A DNA stretch of 37,548 nt, taken from IMG/VR virus record IMGVR_UViG_3300022748_000010, positions 1 to 37,548 of that record; one strand, written 5' to 3'. Below, piece after piece: positions 26,306-32,924 of this stretch. The notes beneath the pieces were generated by a model, which searched no databases, had not been told where the DNA came from, and saw nothing but the letters and a program-made list of their open reading frames with translations. How positions within the stretch are numbered: position 1 is the stretch's first letter; every line of letters begins with the position of its first letter. Source of the stretch: a virus. Position numbers and translations under genes: made by a program.

Positions 26306-26541
26306 GTCGTTTCCTTTGTTGACATTGGTGCGTAGGTGTAGAGCCACACGTTCTTGCGGCCTTTGCTTTGCTCGTTGGGAATTTGCGACCTAGTTAATTC
26401 ACCTTTTTTGATGAAGTAACAGAGCGCCATCGAAATCTGATTTGACTTCAACTCAGGCATTGCCATTTTGATATCGGTCAATGTGAGCGGGCATTGTGCT
26501 GCGTCGAATATCGCTCGCACATTGCGGGTTGCGTTAGCCAT
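26302..26541 (-). CDS. Small winged-helix-like protein, first gene of the modification cassette
   Basis: 79 residues. LTLTDIKMAMPELKSNQISM followed by ALCYFIKKGELTRS and a basic strand (GRKNVWLYTY) reads as a winged helix. It may bind DNA or regulate the cassette. The stop overlaps the ParB start (ATGA). Its ribosome binding site (GGGGGA) is the descending arm of the terminator hairpin just upstream, so translation and termination are physically linked. Confidence 0.65.
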   Translation of the reverse strand: MANATRNVRAIFDAAQCPLTLTDIKMAMPELKSNQISMALCYFIKKGELTRSQIPNEQSKGRKNVWLYTYAPMSTKETT

Positions 26542-26570
26542 AAAAAATCCCCCGTTTTGATGCGGGGGAT
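26542..26570 (-). terminator. Rho-independent terminator that also covers a ribosome binding site
   Basis: On the minus strand ATCCCCCG pairs perfectly with CGGGGGAT around an eight-base loop and is followed by TTTTTT and then the ATG of the next gene. The GGGGG of the second arm is the only SD-like sequence for that gene. It ends transcripts of the DUF932 gene. Confidence 0.85.
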
Positions 26571-26594
26571 AATACTACAAATCTAATACTTAGA

Positions 26595-27581
26595 TCAAGC
26601 GGTCAGCACCTCAATTGCTTTTGCCTTTACCGCGTCACCGTTGCCGAACCAAGTGCTGTTGAGTCGCGCATCGTCCGTTCTGGCGGGTAGGTGATGATCG
26701 TAGTACTCGGTCACCGCGTTGAGCAAACCCCATTTTGTGTAGCCAACCAATTCCGCGCCCTTGGCCTCGCCGTTGAACAGGTCGATGATCTTGCGGAACG
26801 TGCGGTTTTCTTTGGGCTCGTCCTCGGTGATGTATTGCGAATCGAGAATTTTCGCCACAAAGTGTTTGGCTTCGTCGAGGCGAACACGCTGCTTTTGCAG
26901 GTGCTGCGACATGAGCATGAACCCATCAAAAGCGCTCACAGCCGCGCCGAGTTTGGCTTTCATGAGTTCGTGGTCAAACTCACGAGCATGGGTGAAAGAA
27001 ACGCAGTTCGCGGTGTTTGACGCTGCCATTGACAAAGTGTTGTTGCAGACGACACGGATGGAGGTGAACCGCGCCGTGGTTGCCAGCGATTTGTCCGCGG
27101 AGGTGGACAGCAACAAAAAGCCGCCGATGCCGTCGCCTTTGGTCACTTCGGCAAAACGACCCGTTTCAGCCAGTGCCCACAAGCGGCGACCACCGAACAA
27201 AGTGCCAGCGGTGTGGAGCCGGAAACCGCTTTCCTCCACCAAGTCGCGGAAAAACTCCAACACTTCACGCGGCTGCACAGTTTTGTAACGGTCAGACACG
27301 ATGGATAGCGGGGCTTTTGTGTCGCTTCGGTACAACACGTTTTGCCCTTCAAAGTTTTCGAGGTGCATCACGGGGTCTGTGTTTTGAGGTGTGCCCTGCG
27401 TGATGCCGCTGATAAATTGAACCGGAGCGGATTCGATAGACCAATCCATGCCAGCCGCTGTGCGCCATTCCTCGATGCTTGCGTCCTGTTTGAGTTCTTG
27501 CCCGAGGCCATGCCAAGGCGTAGAGCCTACGAAAGCCATTTCGGTGTAACCGTCTGCGCGGGTAGTGAGTTCGTGTGCCAT
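26595..27581 (-). CDS. DUF932 phage/plasmid-like protein
   Basis: 328 residues from MAHELTTRADGYTEMAFVGS; the TPWHGLGQ segment near residue 20 and the RYKTVQPREVLEFFRDLVEE region are typical of the phage/plasmid-like DUF932 family. An in-frame extension to 27722 runs over another small gene and is rejected. SD TAGGA precedes the start. The family is common on phages and plasmids; its biochemical role is not known. It is followed by a strong terminator, suggesting high expression. Confidence 0.85.
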   Translation of the reverse strand: MAHELTTRADGYTEMAFVGSTPWHGLGQELKQDASIEEWRTAAGMDWSIESAPVQFISGITQGTPQNTDPVMHLENFEGQNVLYRSDTKAPLSIVSDRYKTVQPREVLEFFRDLVEESGFRLHTAGTLFGGRRLWALAETGRFAEVTKGDGIGGFLLLSTSADKSLATTARFTSIRVVCNNTLSMAASNTANCVSFTHAREFDHELMKAKLGAAVSAFDGFMLMSQHLQKQRVRLDEAKHFVAKILDSQYITEDEPKENRTFRKIIDLFNGEAKGAELVGYTKWGLLNAVTEYYDHHLPARTDDARLNSTWFGNGDAVKAKAIEVLTA

Positions 27582-27612
27582 TTTGTATTTTCCTATCTTG
27601 TTGAGTTGATGT

Positions 27613-27771
27613 TTATTTAACGATGATGCACTCGTTAGCGTGATGGATGCCCTTGCTGTCCACGTAAGCCTCGCCACACCCTGCCGCCCATTCGATGAAC
27701 ATGACGACAAAGAGCGCCGCAATGATTGCGCTGAGTAAAACTTGACCGATGAATTTGAAAACTTTTTGCAT
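27613..27771 (-). CDS. Small membrane protein, 52 residues
   Basis: MQKVFKFIGQVLLSAIIAAL begins a 52-residue protein with one hydrophobic segment (about 8-28) and a polar Cys-containing tail ending CIIVK. SD AGAGG is six bases before the ATG at 27771. The first residues (MQK) and the leader sequence before the ATG resemble those of the next gene upstream. Function unknown; an inner-membrane location is likely. Confidence 0.65.
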   Translation of the reverse strand: MQKVFKFIGQVLLSAIIAALFVVMFIEWAAGCGEAYVDSKGIHHANECIIVK

Positions 27772-27780
27772 GATTACCTC

Positions 27781-27957
27781 TTACTGGAGAACGTAGGCGG
27801 GAACGAGGCCAATGTCAGAGCCGATGTTTTTGAAGAACGAGTGCCAAGCGCGGTACACGCCAGCACCACATTCCTCGACCAACAACAACGTGCCAGCGGG
27901 CCAGCCGTTGAACTCTTGTTTGAGGGAGGCGATTGTTTTTCCGTTTACTTTTTGCAT
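27781..27957 (-). CDS. Small unknown protein, 58 residues
   Basis: It begins MQKVNGKTIASLKQEFNGW. The start at 27957 has a good SD (AAAGGAAG) with seven-base spacing; a longer in-frame extension into the non-coding region has no support. It is a soluble, mixed alpha/beta sequence with GTLLLVEECGAGVYRAWHSF. It is the first gene after the structured non-coding region. Function unknown. Confidence 0.6.
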   Translation of the reverse strand: MQKVNGKTIASLKQEFNGWPAGTLLLVEECGAGVYRAWHSFFKNIGSDIGLVPAYVLQ

Positions 27958-28312
27958 GATTACTTCCTTTTCGTGGTATGGAGGCGACCTTCGCTTCCAT
28001 GACTGAATTTTGCCCGTAAAAAAGAGTTTGTTACGAACTATCGGAAAATAAATGCTGAAAATTAGTAAAATAATTCTCAAATTCGTTGTTTTTTGGAAAC
28101 GAAGCCCTGTCGATGCTTGAAAACAATGACCAGTTCGGGTCAAAACTGGTAACGCCAGTGCGGCATGGGGTCACACCAACACGGATGAACCCTTACAACT
28201 GTAACTGGGCGAAATTGCCCGTAAAGGTTCATCCGTCTTAGAGGGTGGGGGAGGACCACGAAAGGATTGGCAGTTATTTTAGGGTCGCCAGCCCCGCCCT
28301 CCCCCGTAAACC
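27958..28312. other. Structured non-coding region (355 bases)
   Basis: The longest gap in the genome. It holds an A/T-rich part (about 28010-28100), an inverted repeat TTCGTT/AACGAA (28082-28103), CCAGTT/AACTGG (28130-28149) overlapping ACTGG/CCAGT (28145-28159), a large stem-loop at 28182-28235 and GGGGGAGG/CCTCCCCC (28247-28305). No open frame with a ribosome binding site was found. Candidate roles are an origin of replication, a leader RNA or a terminator region for ssb. Confidence 0.6.
28182..28235. other. Large stem-loop in the non-coding region
   Basis: CGGATGAACC (28182-28191) pairs perfectly with GGTTCATCCG (28226-28235). Inside, TTAC can pair with GTAA and GGGC with GCCC around GAAATT. 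There is no adjoining T-run on either strand, so it is not a simple terminator. Confidence 0.7.
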
Positions 28313-28726
28313 TTAGAACGGAATGTCGTCGTCTGGGAAGTCGTCAGGCACAGGCGGCGCTGCTGGTCGGCTTGCAGCGGGTTTGCCTTCACCTTTGCTG
28401 GAGAGCATGTCCATTTTCTCCGCTACGATTTTGGTTGTGTAACGGTCTGTGCCCGTGTTTTTGTCGGTGTACTTCTCCGTTTTGAGTTTCCCCTCCACAT
28501 ACACTTTTGAACCCTTGGCAAGGTACTCACCCGCGATCTCAGCCAGTTTGCCGAACATCACGATGTTGACCCATTCGGTGACTTCCTTCATTTCGCCGCT
28601 GGTTTTGTCTTTGTAACGCTCGCTGATTGCGATGCTGAAATTGCACACCGCGTTGCCGTTGGGCATGAAACGCATCTCAGGGTCTTTGCCGAGGTTGCCG
28701 ATGCCGATGAACTTGTTGACTGCCAT
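28313..28726 (-). CDS. ssb: Single-stranded DNA-binding protein
   Basis: 137 residues. The OB-fold starts [20 protein letters not shown] and includes [21 protein letters not shown]. It ends in a Pro/Ala linker and the acidic tip DDDIPF, which in bacterial SSB binds partner proteins. It coats single strands during replication and recombination and is grouped with the exonuclease and annealing protein genes. SD AAGGAA precedes the ATG. Confidence 0.95.
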   Translation of the reverse strand: MAVNKFIGIGNLGKDPEMRFMPNGNAVCNFSIAISERYKDKTSGEMKEVTEWVNIVMFGKLAEIAGEYLAKGSKVYVEGKLKTEKYTDKNTGTDRYTTKIVAEKMDMLSSKGEGKPAASRPAAPPVPDDFPDDDIPF

Positions 28727-28728
28727 GA

Positions 28729-28908
28729 TTAAATTTCCTTGGTTGTTAGATTGTTTACGACGGCGATGATTTTTTGTACGACTTTTGGGTTGTTGTCATT
28801 GAGCCATTGCATCGGTATTTCTTGACGAAAAAACTCTTGCGGGCTCACATATTTTCCGTCTATCTCTTTTTTTCGATGTGAGATTGTGATGATGATGACT
28901 TCATCCAT
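28729..28908 (-). CDS. Small unknown protein, 59 residues
   Basis: [20 protein letters not shown] begins a 59-residue protein ending [11 protein letters not shown] at 28729. SD GGAGAG lies six bases before the ATG at 28908. It sits between the exonuclease and ssb genes in the recombination set, and its stop is near the ssb ribosome binding site, suggesting co-translation. The [15 protein letters not shown] pattern is not one I recognise. Confidence 0.65.
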   Translation of the reverse strand: MDEVIIITISHRKKEIDGKYVSPQEFFRQEIPMQWLNDNNPKVVQKIIAVVNNLTTKEI

Positions 28909-28910
28909 GT

Positions 28911-29546
28911 TTACTCTCCAAGTTTGATGATTAAGGATTCGACTTCTGCCAAGAATTTCTCGACTTCGGCCTTCATTTCCGCGATGAGTTCCTCATCACG
29001 TTCTGCCCGCACAATAAAAAGTTGATTGCGCTTGGGCAGTCTGGGGTCGTAGGAAACGAAGTCACACCACTGGCGACCCGTTACCCACAATTGACACTGA
29101 ATTTGCTTGTAATACCCTGTGGGCACAACGCCGTCAAACAGGTAACCGAGATGCGTTGTGGTGTTGGGGCATTTGATTTCAACAAGACCTTCGTCACCTA
29201 CCAAACGGTCAGGCGAGACACCGAGCCATTTAATCGTCGGATGAGGCCAGAACCCCGTTTTCTCCACAAATGTTTCTTTCGCCACCTCGTAGGCAATCGC
29301 GGCGAACTGCTCCTGCTCTACGCCCCATTCCATCGCAGAGTTTGAGAACGATTCGCCAGCAACGCCAGTCATACGCTCGGCAACAAGACGCACCTTGTAT
29401 TTGTAGCGCCCGATTGCTTCGGCGTTGCCTTTGCCCTTGGACATTACTTCGGCTACGTTGGAGGCCGTCACGCATCCTAAGCGGAGTTGTTTCCACAGGT
29501 CTGAGCCTTGCTCCACTGTGCGCGGGTCAATAGTTGTTTCAGTCAT
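28911..29546 (-). CDS. YqaJ/lambda-exonuclease family recombination nuclease
   Basis: 211 residues. The nuclease motifs are MEWGVEQEQFA (E79), GVSPDRLV (D113) and VEIKCP (E123, K125), the PD-(D/E)XK core of YqaJ enzymes. It would resect double-strand ends 5' to 3' and hand single strands to the annealing protein at 29887-30537. The ATG overlaps the upstream stop (ATGA). Confidence 0.9.
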   Translation of the reverse strand: MTETTIDPRTVEQGSDLWKQLRLGCVTASNVAEVMSKGKGNAEAIGRYKYKVRLVAERMTGVAGESFSNSAMEWGVEQEQFAAIAYEVAKETFVEKTGFWPHPTIKWLGVSPDRLVGDEGLVEIKCPNTTTHLGYLFDGVVPTGYYKQIQCQLWVTGRQWCDFVSYDPRLPKRNQLFIVRAERDEELIAEMKAEVEKFLAEVESLIIKLGE

Positions 29547-29728
29547 TTGCGAGCCTCCAGCATTGCGTCGGCATAGTCATACGCTTCTTTCGCCGCATCC
29601 ACAGGAATTCGGTTGTGAACAAATGCCTCCAGCGCCTTGGCAGCAAAGTAATCACGCAAGGTCATGCCTCTGAATGGGTCGCGGTCGTGATATGTGGGAA
29701 ATGCTGCCCCACCTGTTTCTTTACTCAT
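29543..29728 (-). CDS. Small phage protein of the GMTLRDYFAAKAL type
   Basis: 61 residues. The sequence TGGAAFPTYHDRDPFRGMTL, followed by RDYFAAKALEAF and YADAMLEAR, is a widespread phage protein type without known function. SD GAGG precedes the ATG. It is coupled to the exonuclease gene by ATGA. Confidence 0.75.
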   Translation of the reverse strand: MSKETGGAAFPTYHDRDPFRGMTLRDYFAAKALEAFVHNRIPVDAAKEAYDYADAMLEARK

Positions 29729-29737
29729 ACAACTACC

Positions 29738-29887
29738 TCACTTGAACCACAGGTAAAACCCGTGCAGGATGCCAATTGGAAAGAAGATTGCGCCAGCCAC
29801 AAGAAAGCCCCAAAAGCCCTGCGCAAAACAGGTGAAGATGTGCGTCAGCCAAGCCGCAGCACAGGTGAGTCCGATGATTTGTCCCAT
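29738..29887 (-). CDS. Small membrane protein, 49 residues
   Basis: MGQIIGLTCAAAWLTHIFTC begins a 49-residue, very hydrophobic protein with two possible membrane segments (about 3-20 and 24-42), ending FYLWFK. Its ATG overlaps the stop of the annealing protein gene as TAATG, which supports it over an overlapping open frame at 29733-29924 in another phase. Function unknown. Confidence 0.65.
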   Translation of the reverse strand: MGQIIGLTCAAAWLTHIFTCFAQGFWGFLVAGAIFFPIGILHGFYLWFK

Positions 29888-30537
29888 TACGCTTTCTCCC
29901 TTTCTGTTTCTGGTTGCGCGGCAATCCAGTTTTTCACGCGGTCTTTGGCAACCTCAAGTTGTTTGAGTACGGATTGATCGCCTTTTGCAACTTTCACGGC
30001 GGCGATGTAGTTTGCTTTCAACGTGTCCAAAGTTTTGGATGAGTCGATGGATTCCAACAGCGGGTCAATGTCGATCGGCTCTGGTTCGCCTTCGCTTGGC
30101 AAGTCTTCGCCAGCGTAGATGTAAATTCCCAAACCGAACATTGCTAAGTTTTTCACCAAACAGCGCATGATGGTTTTGTTCACATCAAACATAGTGAACG
30201 CATCAACAGTTTTTTCCACTTGCTGTTTAGTTTTCCAATCTCGCACAGAATAGGTGTAAGCAACGGATTTCATCGCTTTATTTTTGCCGTCCATAACAGG
30301 AAGCCACATTTCGTGAGTTTCGCCGTTGGCAGTCACTTTCGTGTAAACCATTGCGCCAGCCTCAGATTCAAAGTAGGGCAAGCCGTTTGCGGTTTTCACA
30401 ACTTCGTAAGTCGCATCAGGGCAGTTGACTTTGAAAGTGTCCCAAGCCCAAGCCCAAGACAAATACGATAAGCCTTCTTTTTTCTCGACACGTTCGTTGA
30501 CGTTTAGTTCACGGAGTTTGTTGAATATGTTTGTCAT
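29887..30537 (-). CDS. Single-strand annealing protein, SAK3/DUF1071-like
   Basis: 216 residues. LSYLSWAWAWDTFKVNCPDA near residue 23 is the signature start of DUF1071/SAK3 proteins, followed by MWLPVMDGKNKAM and a VNKTIMRCLVKNLAMFGLGI helix. It is a Rad52-like annealing protein that pairs homologous single strands, and forms a recombination set with the YqaJ exonuclease and SSB. SD GAAAGAAG precedes the ATG. Confidence 0.88.
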   Translation of the reverse strand: MTNIFNKLRELNVNERVEKKEGLSYLSWAWAWDTFKVNCPDATYEVVKTANGLPYFESEAGAMVYTKVTANGETHEMWLPVMDGKNKAMKSVAYTYSVRDWKTKQQVEKTVDAFTMFDVNKTIMRCLVKNLAMFGLGIYIYAGEDLPSEGEPEPIDIDPLLESIDSSKTLDTLKANYIAAVKVAKGDQSVLKQLEVAKDRVKNWIAAQPETEREKA

Positions 30538-30539
30538 GA

Positions 30540-30851
30540 TTACTTCTTTCTGAGTTGGATGATTGATTCCGCACGGTCATTCGCGGTTGTTTGGCAGTAG
30601 GCGTTGACTGCGTCGTAGATGAGTTCGCCAATGTCGGCGTAACTGTGACCTTTTTCTAAAATTTGCTTCAAACGCTCGTGGACAATTTTGTCGTCCAAAC
30701 AAGCGCCCTCGTTGATCGCTTCCAAGAACACATCGGGGTTTTGAATGTTGCACTCGTCGGCGAGCAAGCCCTCAACGATTTCGTCAATCGCATCCTGCTC
30801 TGCGCAAGCGTCTTGAAACGGCTTCTCAAGCCAGTTGTCGTATGCTGTCAT
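30540..30851 (-). CDS. Unknown acidic protein, first gene of the minus unit
   Basis: 103 residues from MTAYDNWLEKPFQDACAEQD, acidic and helical. The start at 30851 has SD AAAGGAA; the in-frame extension to 30890 lies in the divergent promoter region and is rejected. It lies first in the minus-strand recombination unit. No family recognised. Confidence 0.65.
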   Translation of the reverse strand: MTAYDNWLEKPFQDACAEQDAIDEIVEGLLADECNIQNPDVFLEAINEGACLDDKIVHERLKQILEKGHSYADIGELIYDAVNAYCQTTANDRAESIIQLRKK

Positions 30852-30929
30852 GTGGTTTCCTTTTATCGTGTAACTTGCCGTGATTGGCAAGTAGTATTAT
30901 TTTGCCTCACTTTTCGGAGTTTTCGGAAA
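30852..30929. promoter_or_regulatory. Divergent control region between the minus and plus units
   Basis: The 78-base gap separates divergent genes. A perfect dyad CTTGCC-GTGATT-GGCAAG lies at 30874-30891 and may be an operator. On the minus strand TTGCCA, 17 bases, then GATAAA is promoter-like; on the plus strand TATTAT at 30895-30900 is a possible -10 without a clear -35. A repeated TTTTCGGA precedes the RusA start. Confidence 0.45.
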
Positions 30930-31319
30930 ATGCTTGAAATTTTTTTACCTTTTCCTCCGAGCGTCAATGGTTACTGGGGTTTCAGCGGTTCGCGGCGCTT
31001 CCTCACCAGCAAGGCAACAGCCTTCAAAGCGGTCACCAAGGAACGATTCAAAGCCACGGGTCACCTTGGGCTAGGCAGGGCGCGTTTGTTCGTCACAATG
31101 ACGCTCCACGCGCCAGACAAACGGGTGCGCGACATTGACAACGTGGTCAAAAGCACATTGGACGCGCTGTGCCAAGCGGGTGTGTTCGAGGACGATGGGC
31201 AAGTTGACGTCTTGCTCGTGAAACGCGCCACACCCATGAAAGGCGGCTCATGCGTGGTGCGCATCGAGGAAATTATTTCCGCACCGTCCGAAAAAACCTC
31301 CAAATCTGAGGCAAAATAA
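30930..31319 (+). CDS. RusA-like Holliday junction resolvase
   Basis: 129 residues from MLEIFLPFPPSVNGYWGF. The catalytic acidic residues are in RVRDIDNVVKSTLDAL (D68, D70; K74) and VFEDDGQVD (D88, D89), the RusA pattern. It cuts branched DNA intermediates formed during recombination and before packaging. It is the first plus-strand gene. The start at 30930 is set by homology-like N-terminus and a weak upstream SD; a longer in-frame extension covers the promoter region. Confidence 0.9.
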   Translation: MLEIFLPFPPSVNGYWGFSGSRRFLTSKATAFKAVTKERFKATGHLGLGRARLFVTMTLHAPDKRVRDIDNVVKSTLDALCQAGVFEDDGQVDVLLVKRATPMKGGSCVVRIEEIISAPSEKTSKSEAK

Positions 31320-31323
31320 TAGT

Positions 31324-31378
31324 TGTCGGGCTAGGGGTAGCCTCCGAAACAGTCGAATCATCACCGACTTGCCCGACA
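31324..31378 (+). ncRNA. Structured leader upstream of the DUF1376 gene
   Basis: TGTCGGGC (31324-31331) pairs perfectly with GCCCGACA (31371-31378). Inside, AGTCG (31351-31355) pairs with CGACT (31365-31369). An alternative hairpin GGCTA-GGGG-TAGCC (31329-31342) shares bases with the outer stem, so the two exclude each other. ACTTTTTG follows, so the outer stem may act as a terminator or attenuator. Type unknown. Confidence 0.45.
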
Positions 31379-31407
31379 CTTTTTGTGATGCCTTTGATGA
31401 GGGAACT

Positions 31408-32172
31408 ATGTACTACTACCAATTCCACATTGGTGACTATCGGGCCGCTACCGCGCACCTGACAAACGAGGAAGACCTTGCATATCGGCGTTTGCTGGAT
31501 ATGTACTACGACACCGAAAAACCCATTCCCAACGATGTGACTTGGCTTGAGCGCCGTATACGCGTTTCGGGTTCGATCATCCGTGATGTGTTGAACGATA
31601 TGTTTCAGGCCAGCGATGAGGGTTACCGCCACTCACGCGCTGACGCTGAGATTGCCAAGTTCAACGACTTCTGCGAGGCGGGCAAACGTGGTGCGGCTAA
31701 AAGGTGGGGTATAGGGGGCGATAGCCCCCCTAATGCCACCCTTATGCAAACCAGAAACCATAAACCAGAAACCATAAACCAGAAACCAAAGAAAGAGAAA
31801 GCGACTGTCGCCTTGCCGCCAGAGGCGGTGTCTGAATCTGTTTGGTTGGATTTTGTTGCCCTGCGCAAAGCCAAGAAAGCCGTGTTGACCAACACCGCGA
31901 TCAACGGCATCCAGCGCGAAGCCAAGAAAGCGAACATCACCCTTGAGCAAGCCCTGCAAATGTGCTGCGAGCGTGGGTGGACAGGCTTCCGCGCTGACTG
32001 GGTTGCTGGTCAGGCTATCCGCGTGGCGAACCCTCGGGACGTTGCGCACATCACCACCCCCACTCCCGCGAACCATGACGCGGCACTCAGGAAAATCGAG
32101 CGGGACAGCAAAAACGCTGCGCCTATGCCCGACCACATCAGAGAAAAAATCAATCAACTCAAAAAGGCGTAA
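31408..32172 (+). CDS. DUF1376 replication-associated protein
   Basis: 254 residues from MYYYQFHIGDYRAATAHL; SD AGGG is four bases before the ATG, and the family normally begins here, so the upstream extension to 31369 is rejected. The N-terminal domain has EEDLAYRRLLDMYYDTEKPI, the DUF1376 signature of phage replication initiator-like proteins. A Lys/Pro/Asn-rich linker (about 114-133) is encoded by tandem repeats. The C-terminal part is helical (ITLEQALQMCCERGWTGF). It probably starts or organises replication; the phage has no own polymerase. Confidence 0.85.
   Translation: MYYYQFHIGDYRAATAHLTNEEDLAYRRLLDMYYDTEKPIPNDVTWLERRIRVSGSIIRDVLNDMFQASDEGYRHSRADAEIAKFNDFCEAGKRGAAKRWGIGGDSPPNATLMQTRNHKPETINQKPKKEKATVALPPEAVSESVWLDFVALRKAKKAVLTNTAINGIQREAKKANITLEQALQMCCERGWTGFRADWVAGQAIRVANPRDVAHITTPTPANHDAALRKIERDSKNAAPMPDHIREKINQLKKA
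31748..31789 (+). repeat. Iteron-like tandem repeats inside the DUF1376 gene
   Basis: Three adjacent 14-base units AAACCAGAAACCAT (the last ending in A), or six heptamers AAACCA plus one variable base. They encode the linker of the replication protein. In lambda the origin iterons lie in the same way inside gene O. Confidence 0.75.
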
Positions 32173-32174
32173 TC

Positions 32175-32384
32175 ATGAAACAGCCGACACTCGCATATTG
32201 CGATTACATCGCTTTCATCATCCGTGAAAACCTCATGGCGCTCGACAAACGCCGCCTCATTGACGAGGTAGGGCGCGTTCAATTTGACATTGGCATGGGT
32301 GACGAGTTCACCTCTACAACCAAAACGATTGACGTGCTGGACATGCAGGGCAAACAGTACCGCATCACGGTGCAAGAACTATGA
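32175..32384 (+). CDS. Small unknown protein
   Basis: 69 residues, mixed charge, with LMALDKRRLIDEVGRVQFDI and an end of the form KQYRITVQEL. SD AAAAGG precedes the ATG, two bases after the DUF1376 stop. The stop overlaps the next start (ATGA). No family recognised. Confidence 0.6.
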   Translation: MKQPTLAYCDYIAFIIRENLMALDKRRLIDEVGRVQFDIGMGDEFTSTTKTIDVLDMQGKQYRITVQEL

Positions 32385-32617
32385 AATGCGTTTCATGCGG
32401 CGCTGTCACTACGGTTGATGAAACAAGACTACAACCCGATGGAACCGTGAAACGCACCAGAACCTGCCTCAACCTTCACACATTCAAAACGGAAGAAAAA
32501 ATTGCAAGTCCAATCAAAACCAAAAAATCAGTCACAAAGAAAACAATACGGAGTGCGTACTCAAGCAATAAAAATGGCCCTCGAACAGTATGGCAACCAA
32601 TCTCGGGCAGAACTTGA
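32381..32617 (+). CDS. NrdR-like zinc-ribbon protein
   Basis: 78 residues. MKCVSCGAVTTVDETRLQPD followed by GTVKRTRTCLNLHTFKTEE resembles the N-terminal zinc ribbon of the regulator NrdR and of small phage relatives (CxxC, then C with a His near by). The second Cys pair is incomplete: LNLH replaces the usual CxxC/GH. The last 40 residues are basic and overlap the next gene. It may bind DNA. Confidence 0.65.
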   Translation: MKCVSCGAVTTVDETRLQPDGTVKRTRTCLNLHTFKTEEKIASPIKTKKSVTKKTIRSAYSSNKNGPRTVWQPISGRT

Positions 32618-32924
32618 GGTGAACGCTGACATTCCAAAAAATTTGATCTCTGCCGTGCTGTCACGCATGAACAAATGCTGCCCTCGCGTTGGAAAACAAA
32701 TTCACATCACGCACTACGTTTATGACGCAGAAGGCGCAAGGCGTTATCCGCGAGCGGTGTATGCGTTGGGCGATGGTGTTGATGCGAAAAAGCCAAAAGC
32801 AAAAACGCTCGAAAACCGTCGTCGCTATGACGCAAAAAAGAAAGGCATGTATCGCATGAACAGCGTTTTCAACATGGGCAAATCGCGTGACCAAGTGCGC
32901 GCCGAACTGAGGGCCTCATCATGA
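32502..32924 (+). CDS. Helix-turn-helix-like DNA-binding protein, TTG start
   Basis: 140 residues from a TTG at 32502 with GGAAG six bases upstream. RAELEVNADIPKNLISAVLS is helix-turn-helix-like and is followed by a wing-like stretch with ITHYVYDAEGARRYPRAVYA. The C-terminal part (RRYDAKKKGMYRMNSVFNMG) is basic. An internal ATG (about 32574) is an alternative start. It overlaps the zinc-ribbon gene by 116 bases in another frame. It may regulate the phage or act in replication. Confidence 0.6.
   Translation: MQVQSKPKNQSQRKQYGVRTQAIKMALEQYGNQSRAELEVNADIPKNLISAVLSRMNKCCPRVGKQIHITHYVYDAEGARRYPRAVYALGDGVDAKKPKAKTLENRRRYDAKKKGMYRMNSVFNMGKSRDQVRAELRASS

Noticed and set aside
28182-28235. Stem-loop as a tRNA or tRNA-like element
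   Set aside because: The 10-base stem and 54-base length do not fit the cloverleaf, and no anticodon arm or T-loop sequence is present.
29733-29924. 63-residue minus-strand frame
   Set aside because: It starts inside the annealing protein gene without SD; the 49-residue membrane protein in another frame has TAATG coupling to the upstream gene.
30663-31319. Long form of the RusA gene from 30663
   Set aside because: It would run over the divergent control region and the opposite-strand gene; the family start is MLEIFLPFPP at 30930.
31273-31940. Minus-strand open frames opposite the DUF1376 gene
   Set aside because: Shadows of the clearly recognisable plus-strand gene; no SD or family resemblance.
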